The notes under the pieces: model-generated
Seen by the model: the letters and a program-made list of their open reading frames with translations, nothing else
The model's database searches: none
What the model was told of the DNA's origin: nothing
Part shown: piece by piece, positions 1 to 9,696 of the stretch
How the letters are laid out: every line of letters starts with the position of its first letter
How positions within the stretch are numbered: the stretch's first letter is position 1
Made by a program: the position numbers and the translations under genes
Source of the DNA: Stomoxys calcitrans
Taxonomy: Eukaryota > Arthropoda > Insecta > Diptera > Muscidae
DNA length: 64,000 nt
Reading direction: 5' to 3'
NCBI RefSeq assembly: GCF_963082655.1
Contig: NC_081556.1
Span: forward strand, 71,099,227-71,163,226

Positions 1-123
1 TTGAGGCAAAAATTAGCTTCGTCATAATGGAAGAAGCGCGGGAAGAACTTTCTTAACAGTGCACGCGTGTTGATGATAAAATTCAATAATTTGCAAGCGT
101 TGTGTGTTTGTAAGACGATTCAT
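1..123 (-). pseudogene. Tc1/mariner-type transposase fragment, cut by window edge
   Basis: Read on the minus strand from an ATG at 123, this begins MNRLTNTQRLQIIEFYHQH, the same N-terminal DNA-binding start (MNRLTNEQRLQIIEFYYQN) found in the foldback elements at 3961, 33033, 45529, 57699 and 60215. After about 25 codons the frame closes. In another frame the residues YDEANF resemble the first catalytic motif SDEAHF of those elements. So this is a diverged, internally deleted relative whose other end lies outside the window. It is not functional as seen. Confidence 0.6.
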
Positions 124-877
124 GGTTAAAATATAGACCAAACTTAAGATGTTTGATAGTGAAACAAAACCCGAAACGTGCGTGAGCTGTTCAAGCCCGT
201 GTTACCAAAAAAGATAATAGCGCAAAAAATTGCCCGTCTCTTCCGAAAAATCCTCCAAACGGGCATATAGACCGATCGGTACTATATGGGCTTTAAACGA
301 AAGGTATTTTGGAGTAAAAGACTAATCTGATATAAAAATCTGGGGTCAAGTTTCAAGATTTTTACATTATCGCACTTAGATCAAAAATAATTGCAAGTAG
401 AATACGTACTATCAGATTTGTACTTTACTACCAAATACACCCATGTACCGATTGGTTTATCTGCACGCTTGAAGCATGCCCCTAGGTACTTAAACCGAAA
501 TTATAATATGCGATTTTTATTTATGGCTTACAACGAGTGTAAAAACAAAAACTAAAAAAAAGTTTGGCCTGCAAGTTGAATGTAGTTTTGGGATTTTGCT
601 CTAATGACGTAATACTTTCTAACCCTTTTGGAATTTCTCACCCCCAGACCATGATTTGGCACGGGATAACTATGAGCATCACACAGGCTGGAATTTTGAG
701 CTCCAATCTGTGAGGTGTTCTTCGAAGTTTAGCTGGGAGTTACCGGGCGCGTCCACAGGTTGCGAATAGTGGAATGCTCCATACGGAGTAGCTGCAACGG
801 CGGTCGCGGACAATCTGCGGTATCTAGTGGGAGTTCTCAGTGAGATCCAAAATATTTTCAATCACATTATTAATTGA
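124..877. other. No gene recognised; old repeat debris
   Basis: About 750 bp without a supportable gene. A scrap of the A/B-type repeats (CATATAGACCGATCGGTA near 264-281) is visible. The stretch ACGGGATAACTATGAGC near 661-677 is repeated near 9584-9600, so part of this is an unclassified dispersed repeat. It is probably intron or 5' flank of the AGGF1-like gene that ends at 3407. Confidence 0.5.
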
Positions 878-2317
878 AACAAGTAAAAGCGTGCTAGATT
901 CGGCCGGGCCGAATCTTATATACCCTCCACCATGGAGCGCATTTGTCGAGTTTTTTTCCCGACATCTCTTCTTAGGCAAAAAATGATATAAGAAAAGAGT
1001 TGCTCTGCTATTAAAACGATATCAAGATATGGTCCGGTTCGGACCACAATTATATTATATGTTGGAGACCTGTGTAAAATTTCAGTAAATTGGTATAAGA
1101 ATTGCGCCCATTGGGGCTCACGAAGTAAAATAGAGAGAACGATTTATATGGGATCTGTATCGGGCTATAGACCGATTCAGACCATAATAAAAACGTTTGT
1201 TGATGGTCATGAGAGGATCCATCGTACAAAATTTCAGGCATATCGGATAATAATTGCGACCTCTAGGGGTCAAGAAGTCAAGATTCCAGATGGGTTTATA
1301 TGGCAGCTATATCAGGTTATGAACCGATTTGAACCTTATTTGACACAGTTGTTCAAAGTAAAAATAAAATACGTCATGCAAAATTTCAGCCAAATCGGAT
1401 AGGAATTGCGCCCTCTAGAAGCTCAAGAAGTCAAATCCCCAGATCTGTTTATATGACAGCTATATCAGGTTATGGACCGATTTCAACCATACATGGCACA
1501 GTTGTTGGATATCATAACGACATACTTCGTGCGAAATTCCATTCTAATCGGATAAGAATTGTGCCCTCTAGAGGCTCAAGTAGTCAAGACCCAAGATCGG
1601 TTTATATGGCAGCTATATCTGGTTATGGACCGATTTGAACCATACTTAACACAGTTGTTGGATATCATAACAAAACACGTCGTGCAGAATTTCATTCTGA
1701 TCGGATAAGAATTGCGCACGCTAGAGGCTCAAGAAGTCAAGACCCAAGATCGGTTTATATGGCAGAGTTGTTGGACATCATAACAAAACACGTCGTGGAG
1801 AATTTCATTCTGATCGGATAAGAATTGCGCACGCTAGAGGCTCAAGAAGTCAAGACCCAAGATCGGTTTATATGGCCGCTATATCAGGTTATGGACCGAT
1901 TTGAACCATACTTGGCACAGTTGTTGGATATGATAGCAAAACACGTCGTGCAAAATTTCATTCCAATCGGATAAGAATTGCGCACTCTGGAGGCTCAAGA
2001 AGTCGAGACCCAAGATCGGTTTATATGGCAGCTATATCAAAACATGGACCGATATGGCCCATTTACAATACCAACCGACCTACACTAATAAGAAGTATTT
2101 GTGCAAAATTTCAAGCGGCTAGCTTTACTCCTTCGAAAGTTAGCGTGCTTTCGATAGACAGACGGACGGACGGACGGACATGGCTAGATCGACATAAAAT
2201 GTCGCGACGATCAAGAATATATATACTTTATGGGGTCTCAGACGAATATTTCGAGTAGTTACAAACAGAATGACAAAATTAGTATACCCCCCATCTTATG
2301 GTGGAGGGTATAAAAAT
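878..2317 (+). repeat. Family A interspersed repeat, full-length copy
   Basis: Starts with AACAAGTAAAAGCGTGCTA followed by the GC palindrome TTCGGCCGGGCCGAA and TATACCCTCCACCAT. It ends with a GACGGACGGACGGACGG tract, ATATATATACTTTATGGGG and GGTGGAGGGTATAAAAA. The middle is a tandem array of ~153-bp monomers built around GGTTTATATGGCAGCTATAT. One monomer is partly deleted (near 1760). No coding capacity is convincing. It most likely lies in an intron of the AGGF1-like gene. Confidence 0.9.
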
Positions 2318-2491
2318 ATCAGGTTGACAATGATTGCATCAATTAATTGTTTTGTTCAATCCATTCGTATTTTCAATTAAAATTTTGAATGAAACATTTT
2401 TCGTGACATATATTTCTGAGTACTGCATATCAATTTTGAAATTTCTTTTCATAGAAAACTAGGGATTTATATCTGTTTCATTTCTCCTTAG

Positions 2492-3407
2492 TTCCACCTG
2501 AAATTTACATATGACACGAAAAGACAACTTTACAAATGTATCGATTTGGGATCACGCAACGGTACCATATTGAATGGTATGCGAATGTCAGTTTCGAAAA
2601 CGGAGAGCGAAGCATACGACTTGGTTCATGGCAGTGTCTTACAAATCGGACAAACAAAGCTTTTGTGCCATATACACGAGGGTAATAGCACGTGTGGCCT
2701 TTGCGAGCCCGGCCTTCTTATCGAAGCACCCCGAGAAGTGACCCCAGGTACGGCGCTATCTCACAAGGAACAACTGAAAAAACTTCAAAAGAAGTATGGT
2801 CTGAAAAATGAAAGTACGTAGCAATAGTTACAAATAAATTGTGGCAATGTGCATGGATGTTATAAATCTTTACCTTTTTAGAATTCATTGATGGTCAACA
2901 GAGTACAGTGGGCGGAGGTAGTTATCAGGACCGAGCAGCATCCAGACGTCTAGAAGTTGGCAGCAGTTCAGACAAGGAGAAAACTCAATTTGCTTCTGTG
3001 GACACGTATAACTACCATAAAACGAACGTCTGTACCCTAATATTTTATTGGATCACATATGACTTTTATTGCAGGGCTATATCGAGTGATAACAAAGGTT
3101 TCAAAATGCTCTCAAAACTGGGATGGAGTAAGGGCGAATCATTGGGCAAAACGCAGGCAGGGGGTCTCTTGGAACCGGTACGCTTATACATTTATACATA
3201 TATAATAAAATATTTATTTGAATGCATTTCTTTTGGGCATAGATCAACGTAGAATCAAACATCGGTACCAAAGGCTTGGGTTGTGATGATCCATCCGCCA
3301 GTATAACATTAGCACCATCCGTAAAAAGGAAAATGGAACTGATGCAAAAGACTAAAGAACGGTATCAAAAAGCTGATATATTCAGCATTAGTGATGATAG
3401 CAATTAG
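2492..3407 (+). CDS. AGGF1: AGGF1 orthologue (FHA + G-patch protein), last four coding exons
   Basis: Four exons are joined in a single open frame: 2492-2813, 2882-3005, 3075-3177 and 3243-3407, with stop TAG at 3405-3407. Acceptors are TTAG, TTTTTAG, TTGCAG and GCATAG; donors are GTACGT, GTATAA and GTACGC. Phases agree at all three junctions, giving 237 residues. Residues 1 to about 55 are the C-terminal half of an FHA domain (opening FHLKF, then DLGSRNGTILNG, the phosphothreonine-pocket SxNG loop). A CxxCEPG segment and a basic linker with YQDRAASRR follow. Residues ~153-195 are a G-patch (NKGFKMLSKLGWSKGESLGK), ending in a Lys/Gln-rich tail. This order matches AGGF1 of animals (Drosophila CG8079), a G-patch protein linked to RNA processing. 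The N-terminal part is upstream of the window, so the first intron in view exceeds 2.4 kb and holds repeat A. Introns in view are only 65-69 bp, typical of flies. Confidence 0.9.
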
Positions 3408-3488
3408 ATAAACTGACTCATAAAATTATAGGCATTTTTACATAAATATGTAGCTGATTGCACCTGAACTAATGAACAATGAAATCAC

Positions 3489-3494
3489 AATAAA
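3489..3494 (+). terminator. Polyadenylation signal AATAAA of the AGGF1-like gene
   Basis: A canonical AATAAA hexamer lies 82 bp after the stop codon at 3407, on the same strand and before the first retroelement debris. It is a likely cleavage/polyadenylation signal. A functional site cannot be proven from sequence alone. Confidence 0.6.
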
Positions 3495-3594
3495 CAACGG
3501 TTATATTAAACTTTTTCATTACCGAGCATTAATTAAATGTTTCTGAAAGCATATAAGAATTCAATTATTTTTTAAATCATGGTTTGTATCTGGG

Positions 3595-3912
3595 AAACAC
3601 TTACAAAAATATGCATAGTAAGGAGGTCCGTACAGCGAGCTACGAGCTCACTTATGCAAAATCGATCCTCAGAGATTAACGCCTTCTCTGAGGATGGCAC
3701 AATCCGCATCGTTTGGGTACCGGGCTATAACAGAATAAGGGGGAATGAAATGGCAGACGATTTGGCAGCGAAGGCCAGGGAACTACCGTCGATAAACTTG
3801 GTCAACCCGAAGCCTTTCGGGCAGACGCAGTCAGATTTAAGGGAGTGGGCAACCAACGTGGAACATCTAAACAGTCCGTAGGACGGCGAAAATCGTATGG
3901 GGTGATGCGGAT
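3595..3912 (+). pseudogene. RNase H fragment of non-LTR retrotransposon family N1
   Basis: The translation contains INAFSEDGTIRIVWVPGYN, GNEMADDLAAKAREL and LPSINLVNPKPFG, the C-terminal half of an RNase H domain (HN..GNE.AD..A pattern) from a non-LTR element of the I/R1/LOA type. The same text recurs at 30940-31020, 34810-34930 and 37480-37640. Just upstream, GAGCTACGAGCTCACTTATG resembles the segment that normally follows RNase H in this family, so the fragment is rearranged. It is a dead remnant. Confidence 0.7.
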
Positions 3913-3958
3913 TTTTTTTTTTCTTAAGTCTATAGATACATGTATCTTTACAGACTAA
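3908..3958. repeat. Half of a small hairpin repeat (other copy at 42329-42421)
   Basis: The sequence CTTAAGTCTATAGATACATG...TATCTTTACAGACTAAT resembles the left arm of the hairpin element at 42329-42421 (TTATTAAGTCTACAGATAAC...ATCCTTACAGACTATTA), including the preceding T tract. Only one arm is present. A foldback transposon begins two bases further on, at 3961. Confidence 0.55.
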
Positions 3959-3960
3959 TA

Positions 3961-4557
3961 AAGGGTGATTTTTTTGAGGTTAGGATTTTCATGCATTAGT
4001 ATTTGACAGATCACGTGGGATTTCAGACATGGTGTCAAAGAGAAAGATGCTCAGTATGCTATGACATTTCATCATGAATAGACTTACTAACGAGCAACGC
4101 TTGCAAATCATTGAATTTTATTACCAAAATCAGTGTTCGGTTCGAAATGTGTTTATTCACCGTAACGTTGCGTCCAACAGCATCTTTGAAAAAATACGGT
4201 CCAATGATTCCACCAGCGTACAAACCACACCAAACAGTGCATTTTTCGGGATGCATGGGCAGTTCTTGAACGGCTTCTGGTTGCTCTTCACTCCAAATGC
4301 GGCAATTTTGGTTATTTACGTAGCCATTCAACCAGAAATGAGCCTCATCGCTGAACGGTGAATGAACACATTTCGAACCGAACACTGATTTTGGTAATAA
4401 AATTCAATGATTTGCAAGCGTTGCTCGTTAGTAAGTCTATTCATGATGAAATGTCAAAGCATACTGAGCATCTTTCTCTTTGACACCATGTCTGAAATCC
4501 CACGTGATCTGTCAAATACTAATGCATGAAAATCCTAACCTCAAAAAAATCACCCTT
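3961..4557. mobile_element. Foldback Tc1/mariner-derived element, copy 1 (597 bp)
   Basis: Terminal AAGGGTGATTTTTTTGAGG and its inverted copy CCTCAAAAAAATCACCCTT are flanked by TA on both sides, the Tc1/mariner target duplication. Each ~190-bp arm encodes the transposase start MNRLTNEQRLQIIEFYYQN reading inward. The core, read on the minus strand, encodes SDEAHFWLNGYVN...VWCGLYAGGIIGPYFF, a piece of the DDE catalytic domain with its first Asp only. In this copy the right arm runs longer into the core (CGCTGAACGGTGAATGAACA). It cannot encode an active transposase but should be mobilisable if the partner enzyme exists. Confidence 0.85.
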
Positions 4558-4571
4558 TATAAATATACGTA

Positions 4572-4796
4572 CAGCGGTCAAAAAAAGTATTCATCATTCA
4601 ATGTTTTTTTTTAATCAGTCTACAAAAGACAATTGGAATAAAAACATATTAAACTAATGATGCAGTAGTGCTTGTGTGATATACATATATGTACACAATT
4701 TCATTGTTTTTAAAGAAAAAAATAGTATTTATTGGAACAAAAAGGGCCATTTTACAGCTGAACACAAAAAATTAAACAAAAAAAGTATTCATCATT
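4572..4796. repeat. Left IR/DR end of the Tc1-like element
   Basis: Holds the terminal CAGCG and two direct copies of CAAAAAAAGTATTCATCATT at 4579-4598 and 4777-4796, starts 198 bp apart. The last five bases overlap the end of the transposase gene. These are the presumed transposase binding sites. Confidence 0.9.
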
Positions 4797-5862
4797 GCAA
4801 AAAAACAAAAAAATAAATAACATAATTTAAAAAAATATACTTTGTTATTCGACCACCGCGTCTTATAACTTCTTTTAAACGGTTTGACATCGATTGGACT
4901 AATTTAGCGGTTATATTTTGGTCTATATTAGTCCATTCCTCCATTATCACCTGTTGCATTTGACTCTTGCTCGAAAAATTGCGCGTTCTCAATTTGCGTT
5001 CGAGATGTTCCCAAAGATGTTCAATTGGGTTCAAGTCGGGACTTTGAGGAGGAGTTTTAATGACTTTGGGGCAGTTATACAGCATCCACATCTTGGTATT
5101 TAAAGCAGAATGTTTGGGGTCATTATCTTGATAATATTGAAAGTTATTACCAAGCCCAAGTTTTACAGCACTATCTTTTAAATTCCTCTTTAAAATGTCA
5201 ATGTAATACTTATGATCCATTACTCCATTAATAATTTTAAGATTTCCCGCTCCTGAAGCCGCCATACACCCCCAAACCATTAAACCACCTCCACCATGTT
5301 TTACAGTAGCAACTGTGTTTCGTTCTTCAAGCTCTGTATTTGGTTTTCTGTACACTATGACCTTTCCATCGCACCCAAAAAGATTAAACTTGCTCTCGTC
5401 TGCAAAAATGACTGTTTTCCAAAATGATTCGGGCTGTTTTACATACATTTTTGCGAAGTTTAGCCTTTTCACTCGGTTTATTTTATTTATAAAGGGCTTC
5501 TTACGTGCAGTTCTTCCTCTGTAACTATGCCTTTTGAGTGTATTTCGAATTGTTTGTGTAGTAACTTCCTTCCCTAAATATTCCATAGTGTTTTTACGAA
5601 GAATGGTCGCATTTGTCTTCGGAGTTTTCTGAACTTGCCGCACTAGCCAACGCACATCTCCAACTGAAAGTGCTTTTGGTCGACCAGATCTTGGTTTATT
5701 GTCAACAGTTTTCGTTTCTGTCCACTTTCTGATGATGGATTGTATAGTAGATCGTGGTCTATTTAATATTTCACTGATAGTTTTTTGAGTTAAACCATTC
5801 CTGTGGTGTTTTATTATCAAAACTTTTACCTCATCAGAAACCTCGTTTTGCTTACGACCCAT
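4792..5862 (-). CDS. Tc1-family transposase, intact, DD34E
   Basis: A 356-codon uninterrupted frame starts at the ATG at 5862. It catalyses cut-and-paste transposition in the nucleus by binding the 20-bp sites near both ends. Residues ~10-110 form a bipartite helix-turn-helix (paired-like) DNA-binding region, with KPRSGRPKAL at 56-65 as the AT-hook-like GRPK linker. The catalytic core has VIFADES with D155, YYQDNDPKHSA with D246, and SPDLNPIEHLW with E281. The spacing is 90 residues between the Asps and 34 between D246 and E281, matching the Tc1 group. The glycine-rich HGGGGLMVWGCM box at 189-200 is typical. The length fits the family's ~340-350, with a short extra hydrophobic C-tail (YVIYFFVFLQ) that reads into the inner repeat. 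No promoter is identifiable. Confidence 0.95.
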   Translation of the reverse strand: MGRKQNEVSDEVKVLIIKHHRNGLTQKTISEILNRPRSTIQSIIRKWTETKTVDNKPRSGRPKALSVGDVRWLVRQVQKTPKTNATILRKNTMEYLGKEVTTQTIRNTLKRHSYRGRTARKKPFINKINRVKRLNFAKMYVKQPESFWKTVIFADESKFNLFGCDGKVIVYRKPNTELEERNTVATVKHGGGGLMVWGCMAASGAGNLKIINGVMDHKYYIDILKRNLKDSAVKLGLGNNFQYYQDNDPKHSALNTKMWMLYNCPKVIKTPPQSPDLNPIEHLWEHLERKLRTRNFSSKSQMQQVIMEEWTNIDQNITAKLVQSMSNRLKEVIRRGGRITKYIFLNYVIYFFVFLQ

Positions 5863-5990
5863 TTTGACAAAAACTATATTTTCAATGAAATTAAATATTT
5901 GCTGTCAAGGGCAAAGCCTCCTTTACTAAATAAAACAGAAAAGGGGGATTCCCAAATAATATTTGAATTTGACTTTGATGATAGCACATC

Positions 5991-6212
5991 AATGATGAAT
6001 ACTTTTTTTGTTCTGTTTTTGGTGTTATTATATAAAATTGCATTTTTTGCGCTAATTAAATTTATTTTTTGAATTTATTTTAAAACATATTACGAAAAAT
6101 AAACTATTGCATAAAACTGCATTATTTGTTTACTTTAAATTTTCTTCAATTACCCAAAATAAGTGAATTTATTATCAATTTTGCTAATGATGAATACTTT
6201 TTTTGAACGCTG
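5991..6212. repeat. Right IR/DR end of the Tc1-like element
   Basis: Mirror image of the left end: inverted copies of the same 20-bp site at 5991-6010 and 6186-6205, starts 195 bp apart, closing with CGCTG next to TA. The DNA between the paired sites is not alike on the two sides, so only the sites themselves are conserved. Confidence 0.9.
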
Positions 6213-6269
6213 TATATACAAACAACATTGATATTTAACTAGGATTTAAGAATAGTATAATTTTTCTTT

Positions 6270-8400
6270 TTAATGAGTACCTATCCGCAGTAATATCAAA
6301 AAGATGATAATATTTATTAAAATCTGAACAAATCGACGAAAAGGATCATTATTTCCAAAATCGCTTTGATGATATTGAATATTAAGCAGTTGAAAATTTC
6401 TCGATGGTCTTGAAGGACTGATAATATTAAGCCGGCTCAACAAAAAATCGGACTTTAAATTCCCGTGTAAAACATTTGAGATGAAAGTGATGTTCAACAT
6501 TTTCCTACTGAGGCTATTGATAGTAGAGAGCTTTATTAAATTTAATCTAACCGTATAGGAAGGAAGTGTTTGTTAATTCCAACCACGATTACGAAGGTAA
6601 AATGGAAGAAATCGTTTCTGTACTGACTCAATTTTATTTCTGTGAATAGTGAAAACCGTATCCCAAATAACGGATTCATATTCAAGTGTACTTCAGACAG
6701 TGTACTTCACTTTAGTGTACTTCAGACAAGAGAAATACATAAGTTCTTAGTAACTGAAGGATTTTCAAATTCTTTACTCCATCTTTTCATAAATTCAAGA
6801 GAGCTAAAAGATTTATTCACCATCATAGAAATATGTTGTCTAAAATTTAATTTACGATCTAAGAGGATGCTAAGATCTAGAAAAGTTTCTTCTACGTCAA
6901 TTTTACGACCGTTTAGATGATAACTTTTTGACAAGTGTTGCGTTCTATAGAAAGACATTAATTTACATTTCGAGATATTTAGTTCCTTTAAATTTAAATT
7001 ACACCACAAACAAAAGTTATTAAGATTGTGTTGTAACAAATCCTGCTCAGAAGGAACACAGAGCGATTGGAAAATTTTGACGTCATTAGCATACATTAAG
7101 ATTGAAGAATTTTTAATAACACAAGGTAAATCATTTATAAACAGATTAAAAAGAATTGGTAGTACACGCAAACCGGGAACACCAAAAGCCCGATGGAAAG
7201 ATCAAGTTGTGGGAGACACCTCGAAACTTAGTGTCAGAGATTTTAGAATGAGCGCAGAAGATCGAGGCGCTTGGAACGCTATTCTACGTTCGGCTAGTGG
7301 AACAAATATTCTGTCAGCCAATTAAAGTAAGTAAAGTAAGTAAGTAAAAAGAATTGGACCCAGAATTGGACTGCCCTGTGGAACACTGGATTTCACAATA
7401 ATTGACTTAGAAAAAGAATCGTCAAAGTGTACATTCTGAACACGCCCAGATTAGTAAAAACTTACCCAATTTAATAATACAGGAAAAACCCCGATTTTAA
7501 CGAGCTTAAACAAAAGAAGGGCATGTTTGACTTTATCGAACGCCTTACTAAAGTCGGTATATGAAGCATCAGTCTGTTTCCTCTGCCTATATCCATCATT
7601 GACCAAGCTTCAAGAGTTACTAACTGTAAAACATTTGTAACGGTTGATCGAGTCCCTTGTTGCGCATCTGAATAAATTGAAGAAACTTGATGGGAGATGT
7701 CAGATGTATCAGTCATAATCTTTTCAAGAAGTATTGGTATAGTACTAAACTTTGTAATGCCTCTGTAATTTGATACATCGAACCCACTTTTAGATTTAAA
7801 TAGGGGAATAATATAGGATTTCTTCCATAGTTCAGGTACAAGGTCTAACTTTATAGATCTATTGAAAATCACGGTTAAAGGAAATTTAAGGTGATCATCG
7901 CAAAATTTAAGTACACTAGCGGGTAAATGAGCGTTTTAGAGATTTCAAGTTCTATCAATAGTTATTCGAGGCATACTTATTAAAGAGGATTGAAGAATTT
8001 CGTAAGGATATTCAGAATGATATCATACATTTTATCAGAATATGTCAAGGCAAAAAAGTTTGCAAACATGTTATATATTCCTTTATTTCCTTCGGCGATT
8101 AGTGAACCTTGTTTAAGGGTGTTAGGAAAAGTGCAACATCTTCGCTTTGAATTAACCAATTTATAAAATTTTTTCGAATCTTATTTTACCCGTTGCTTCA
8201 TGGAGCATAAATATTATTATTTTCGGTATTATATTCCGACCTAGAAATTAAATACATGGAAAAATCCGTAGAAAAACCGGACATTTTATATTTTTAAAAA
8301 ACTTATTTTTTCTATTCTTAAGTTTGGTATGTTTAGGAGTATTCCAAAGAGGTCCAGTCAATGTCCGTTCTGAGATTTTGGGAATAGAACTAGAAAAACA
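6270..8400 (-). pseudogene. CR1-like non-LTR retrotransposon reverse transcriptase, decayed (family N3)
   Basis: Minus-strand pieces follow the order of one reverse transcriptase. They are a linker with NMFANFFALTYS (~8090-8050), fingers with PELWKKSYIIPLFKS and VSNYRGITKFSTIP (7872-7471), the SSVPQGSPILGPILF motif running into the duplication at 7346-7357, and the palm with LFINDLPCVIKNSSILMYANDVKIF beyond the insertion. A thumb/C-terminal part runs to about 6270 (FISNVLHG, NIISPSRPSRNFQL). The catalytic YADD is YAND here, and there are several frameshifts and stops, so it is dead. An unrelated retroelement tail (7160-7345) sits inside the PILF region with a clean 12-bp target duplication. 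Confidence 0.75.
7160..7345 (+). mobile_element. 5'-truncated RTE-like retroelement tail with 12-bp target duplication
   Basis: Flanked by AAAAAGAATTGG at 7148-7159 and 7346-7357. The insert encodes the end of a non-LTR protein (RKPGTPKARWKDQV, then RDFRMSAEDRGAWNAILRSA and a stop), then a short AAGTAAGTAAAGTAAG-type tail. Orientation is plus, opposite to its host element. Related tails lie at 21136-21465 and 48030-48300. This is a textbook target-primed insertion. Confidence 0.88.
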
Positions 8401-8454
8401 GTAAAATTATTAGATTTTAATACATCCTCCCAAACGATATTGGATATTGAGAGG

Positions 8455-8995
8455 CGAGGCTATTACTGAAAGGAAATAAGAAGGAGGTCAGTATAGCTTT
8501 TGGCGTCATAACGGGACTCATGGGACTGGGAGCCTATTTAAACAATATGCATTATGCATCGGTGCTGCAAGTGGTGGCATGTGTAGGGCATGTGGGGAAG
8601 ATGATGAGACGTTGGAAGATTTCCTAAAGATTATGTTAGTAGCAAGGAATTCCTTATTTAAAACTCTTTTTCGAGATTACTTTTTAGTATTTAGAGCGCA
8701 CAACAAGCCGATTACTGGCTTAGGTGTATGTTTGTAGTTGCATCTGCACCGTCTTTTCCGTCTTACCTAACCAAATGCGGCAAGTGATAGCATATGTAGG
8801 TCATATGGGAAAGATGATGAAATGTTGGAGCATTTCCAATGTCATTGCCCGCCTTTCGCGGCTTACACACACAATATCAGACATAAACCAACGTCGGGGT
8901 GTGGTATGGAAAATAATTAAGTGGCACGGAATTCCTGACATAGATTTTCTTTTTCGGGATTTCTTTTTAATATTTAGAGCCTGTTGTACGTACCG
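8455..8995 (+). pseudogene. Two tandem 3' fragments of non-LTR family N1
   Basis: Fragment one (about 8455-8770) keeps the post-RNase-H segment (KEVSIAFGVITGLMG..., HVGKMM) and the 3' untranslated part, ending near TTACCTAACC. Fragment two (about 8771-8995) restarts in the same segment (AAATGCGGCAAGTGATAGCA) and repeats it to a similar end. The intact family shows a C-x2-C...H...C motif here (MCRA..EDDETLEHFLCH at 37 kb). Both pieces are frameshifted. Confidence 0.65.
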
Positions 8996-9696
8996 GATTG
9001 ATTGATGGAGTCCTTCATCGACAAGGGCTGCCGCCTCAGTGTTCGACATACTGCTACAACAAGAAATCTTGGGGTTGGAAAATACCAAATGGGTATGAAA
9101 TTACTAAGTCTGTAGAGTTAAACCCTAAAAGGGGTTTGAGTTCCCAGGCCAAACTGTTTTTTAGGGCCCACCTAATATTGGCCCTGTGTGGTCGTCCGTT
9201 TTAATCACGCTACAGCCTTAAATTATTTCTTGCATACACAAATTATGTTCTTAACCGGGCAAAATCGGACCATATTTAGATATAGCTGTCATATAGACCT
9301 ATCCCACTGCTATATAGCCGATCCATCCCATCCCATTGTGTTATGTACAATAGGTAAGAATAAAATAGCTCAATGATTAAAATTTTAGCGAATTCTGACA
9401 ATAAATGCCGGCAGAACGGTCTGTTTGGTAGCAATACCTTTATATATAATCCGATCGGGGCCATATTTGGCAAGAATGTTCAGGGGGTCAACACAACTCA
9501 CAGTTCCAAATTTCAGCAATCGGATAAAATCGCGCCCGTATGGCTCTAAATGGCAGCTATATCTAAATATGGTCCGATTTTGACACGGGATAACTATGAG
9601 CTGCGCATGGGTTTTATGCGTTCCCACAAAACCCATGCGGTTGGGGCGCTGGGCCAATAACCCGCCCCCGGAAAACTATTAGAAACAAAGGAATAG
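8996..9696. other. Degenerate B/A-type repeat debris with a stem-loop
   Basis: No gene. Scattered CATATTTAGATATAGCTGTC and CATATAGACC phrases show ruined monomers of the A/B repeats in both orientations. A perfect 12-bp inverted repeat, CGCATGGGTTTT at 9604-9615 and AAAACCCATGCG at 9628-9639, forms a stem with a 12-base loop. Confidence 0.6.

Larger units (their letters stand above)
4572..6212 (-). mobile_element. Complete Tc1-like DNA transposon with IR/DR ends (1641 bp)
   Basis: The ends are CAGCGGTCAAAAAAAGTATT and, inverted, CAGCGTTCAAAAAAAGTATT. TA lies immediately outside both (4570-4571 and 6213-6214). The 20-bp site CAAAAAAAGTATTCATCATT occurs four times without a mismatch: outer 4579-4598 and 6186-6205, inner 4777-4796 and 5991-6010. 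This is the IR/DR layout in which the transposase binds paired sites at each end. One intact transposase gene fills the interior. Perfect sites and an unbroken frame suggest a young, possibly active copy. Confidence 0.92.

Noticed and set aside
1148..2258. Several open frames of 61-84 codons (also at 40572-41875, 51927-52521, 57229-57588)
   Set aside because: They repeat the same text in each family A monomer. The 153-bp unit is divisible by three, so frames stay open by arithmetic. There is no start context, domain or codon signal.
3961..4557. Two separate host genes on opposite strands (also at 33033, 45529, 60215)
   Set aside because: Both frames are arms and core of the same foldback transposon, repeated in six places with TA flanks at the full copies.
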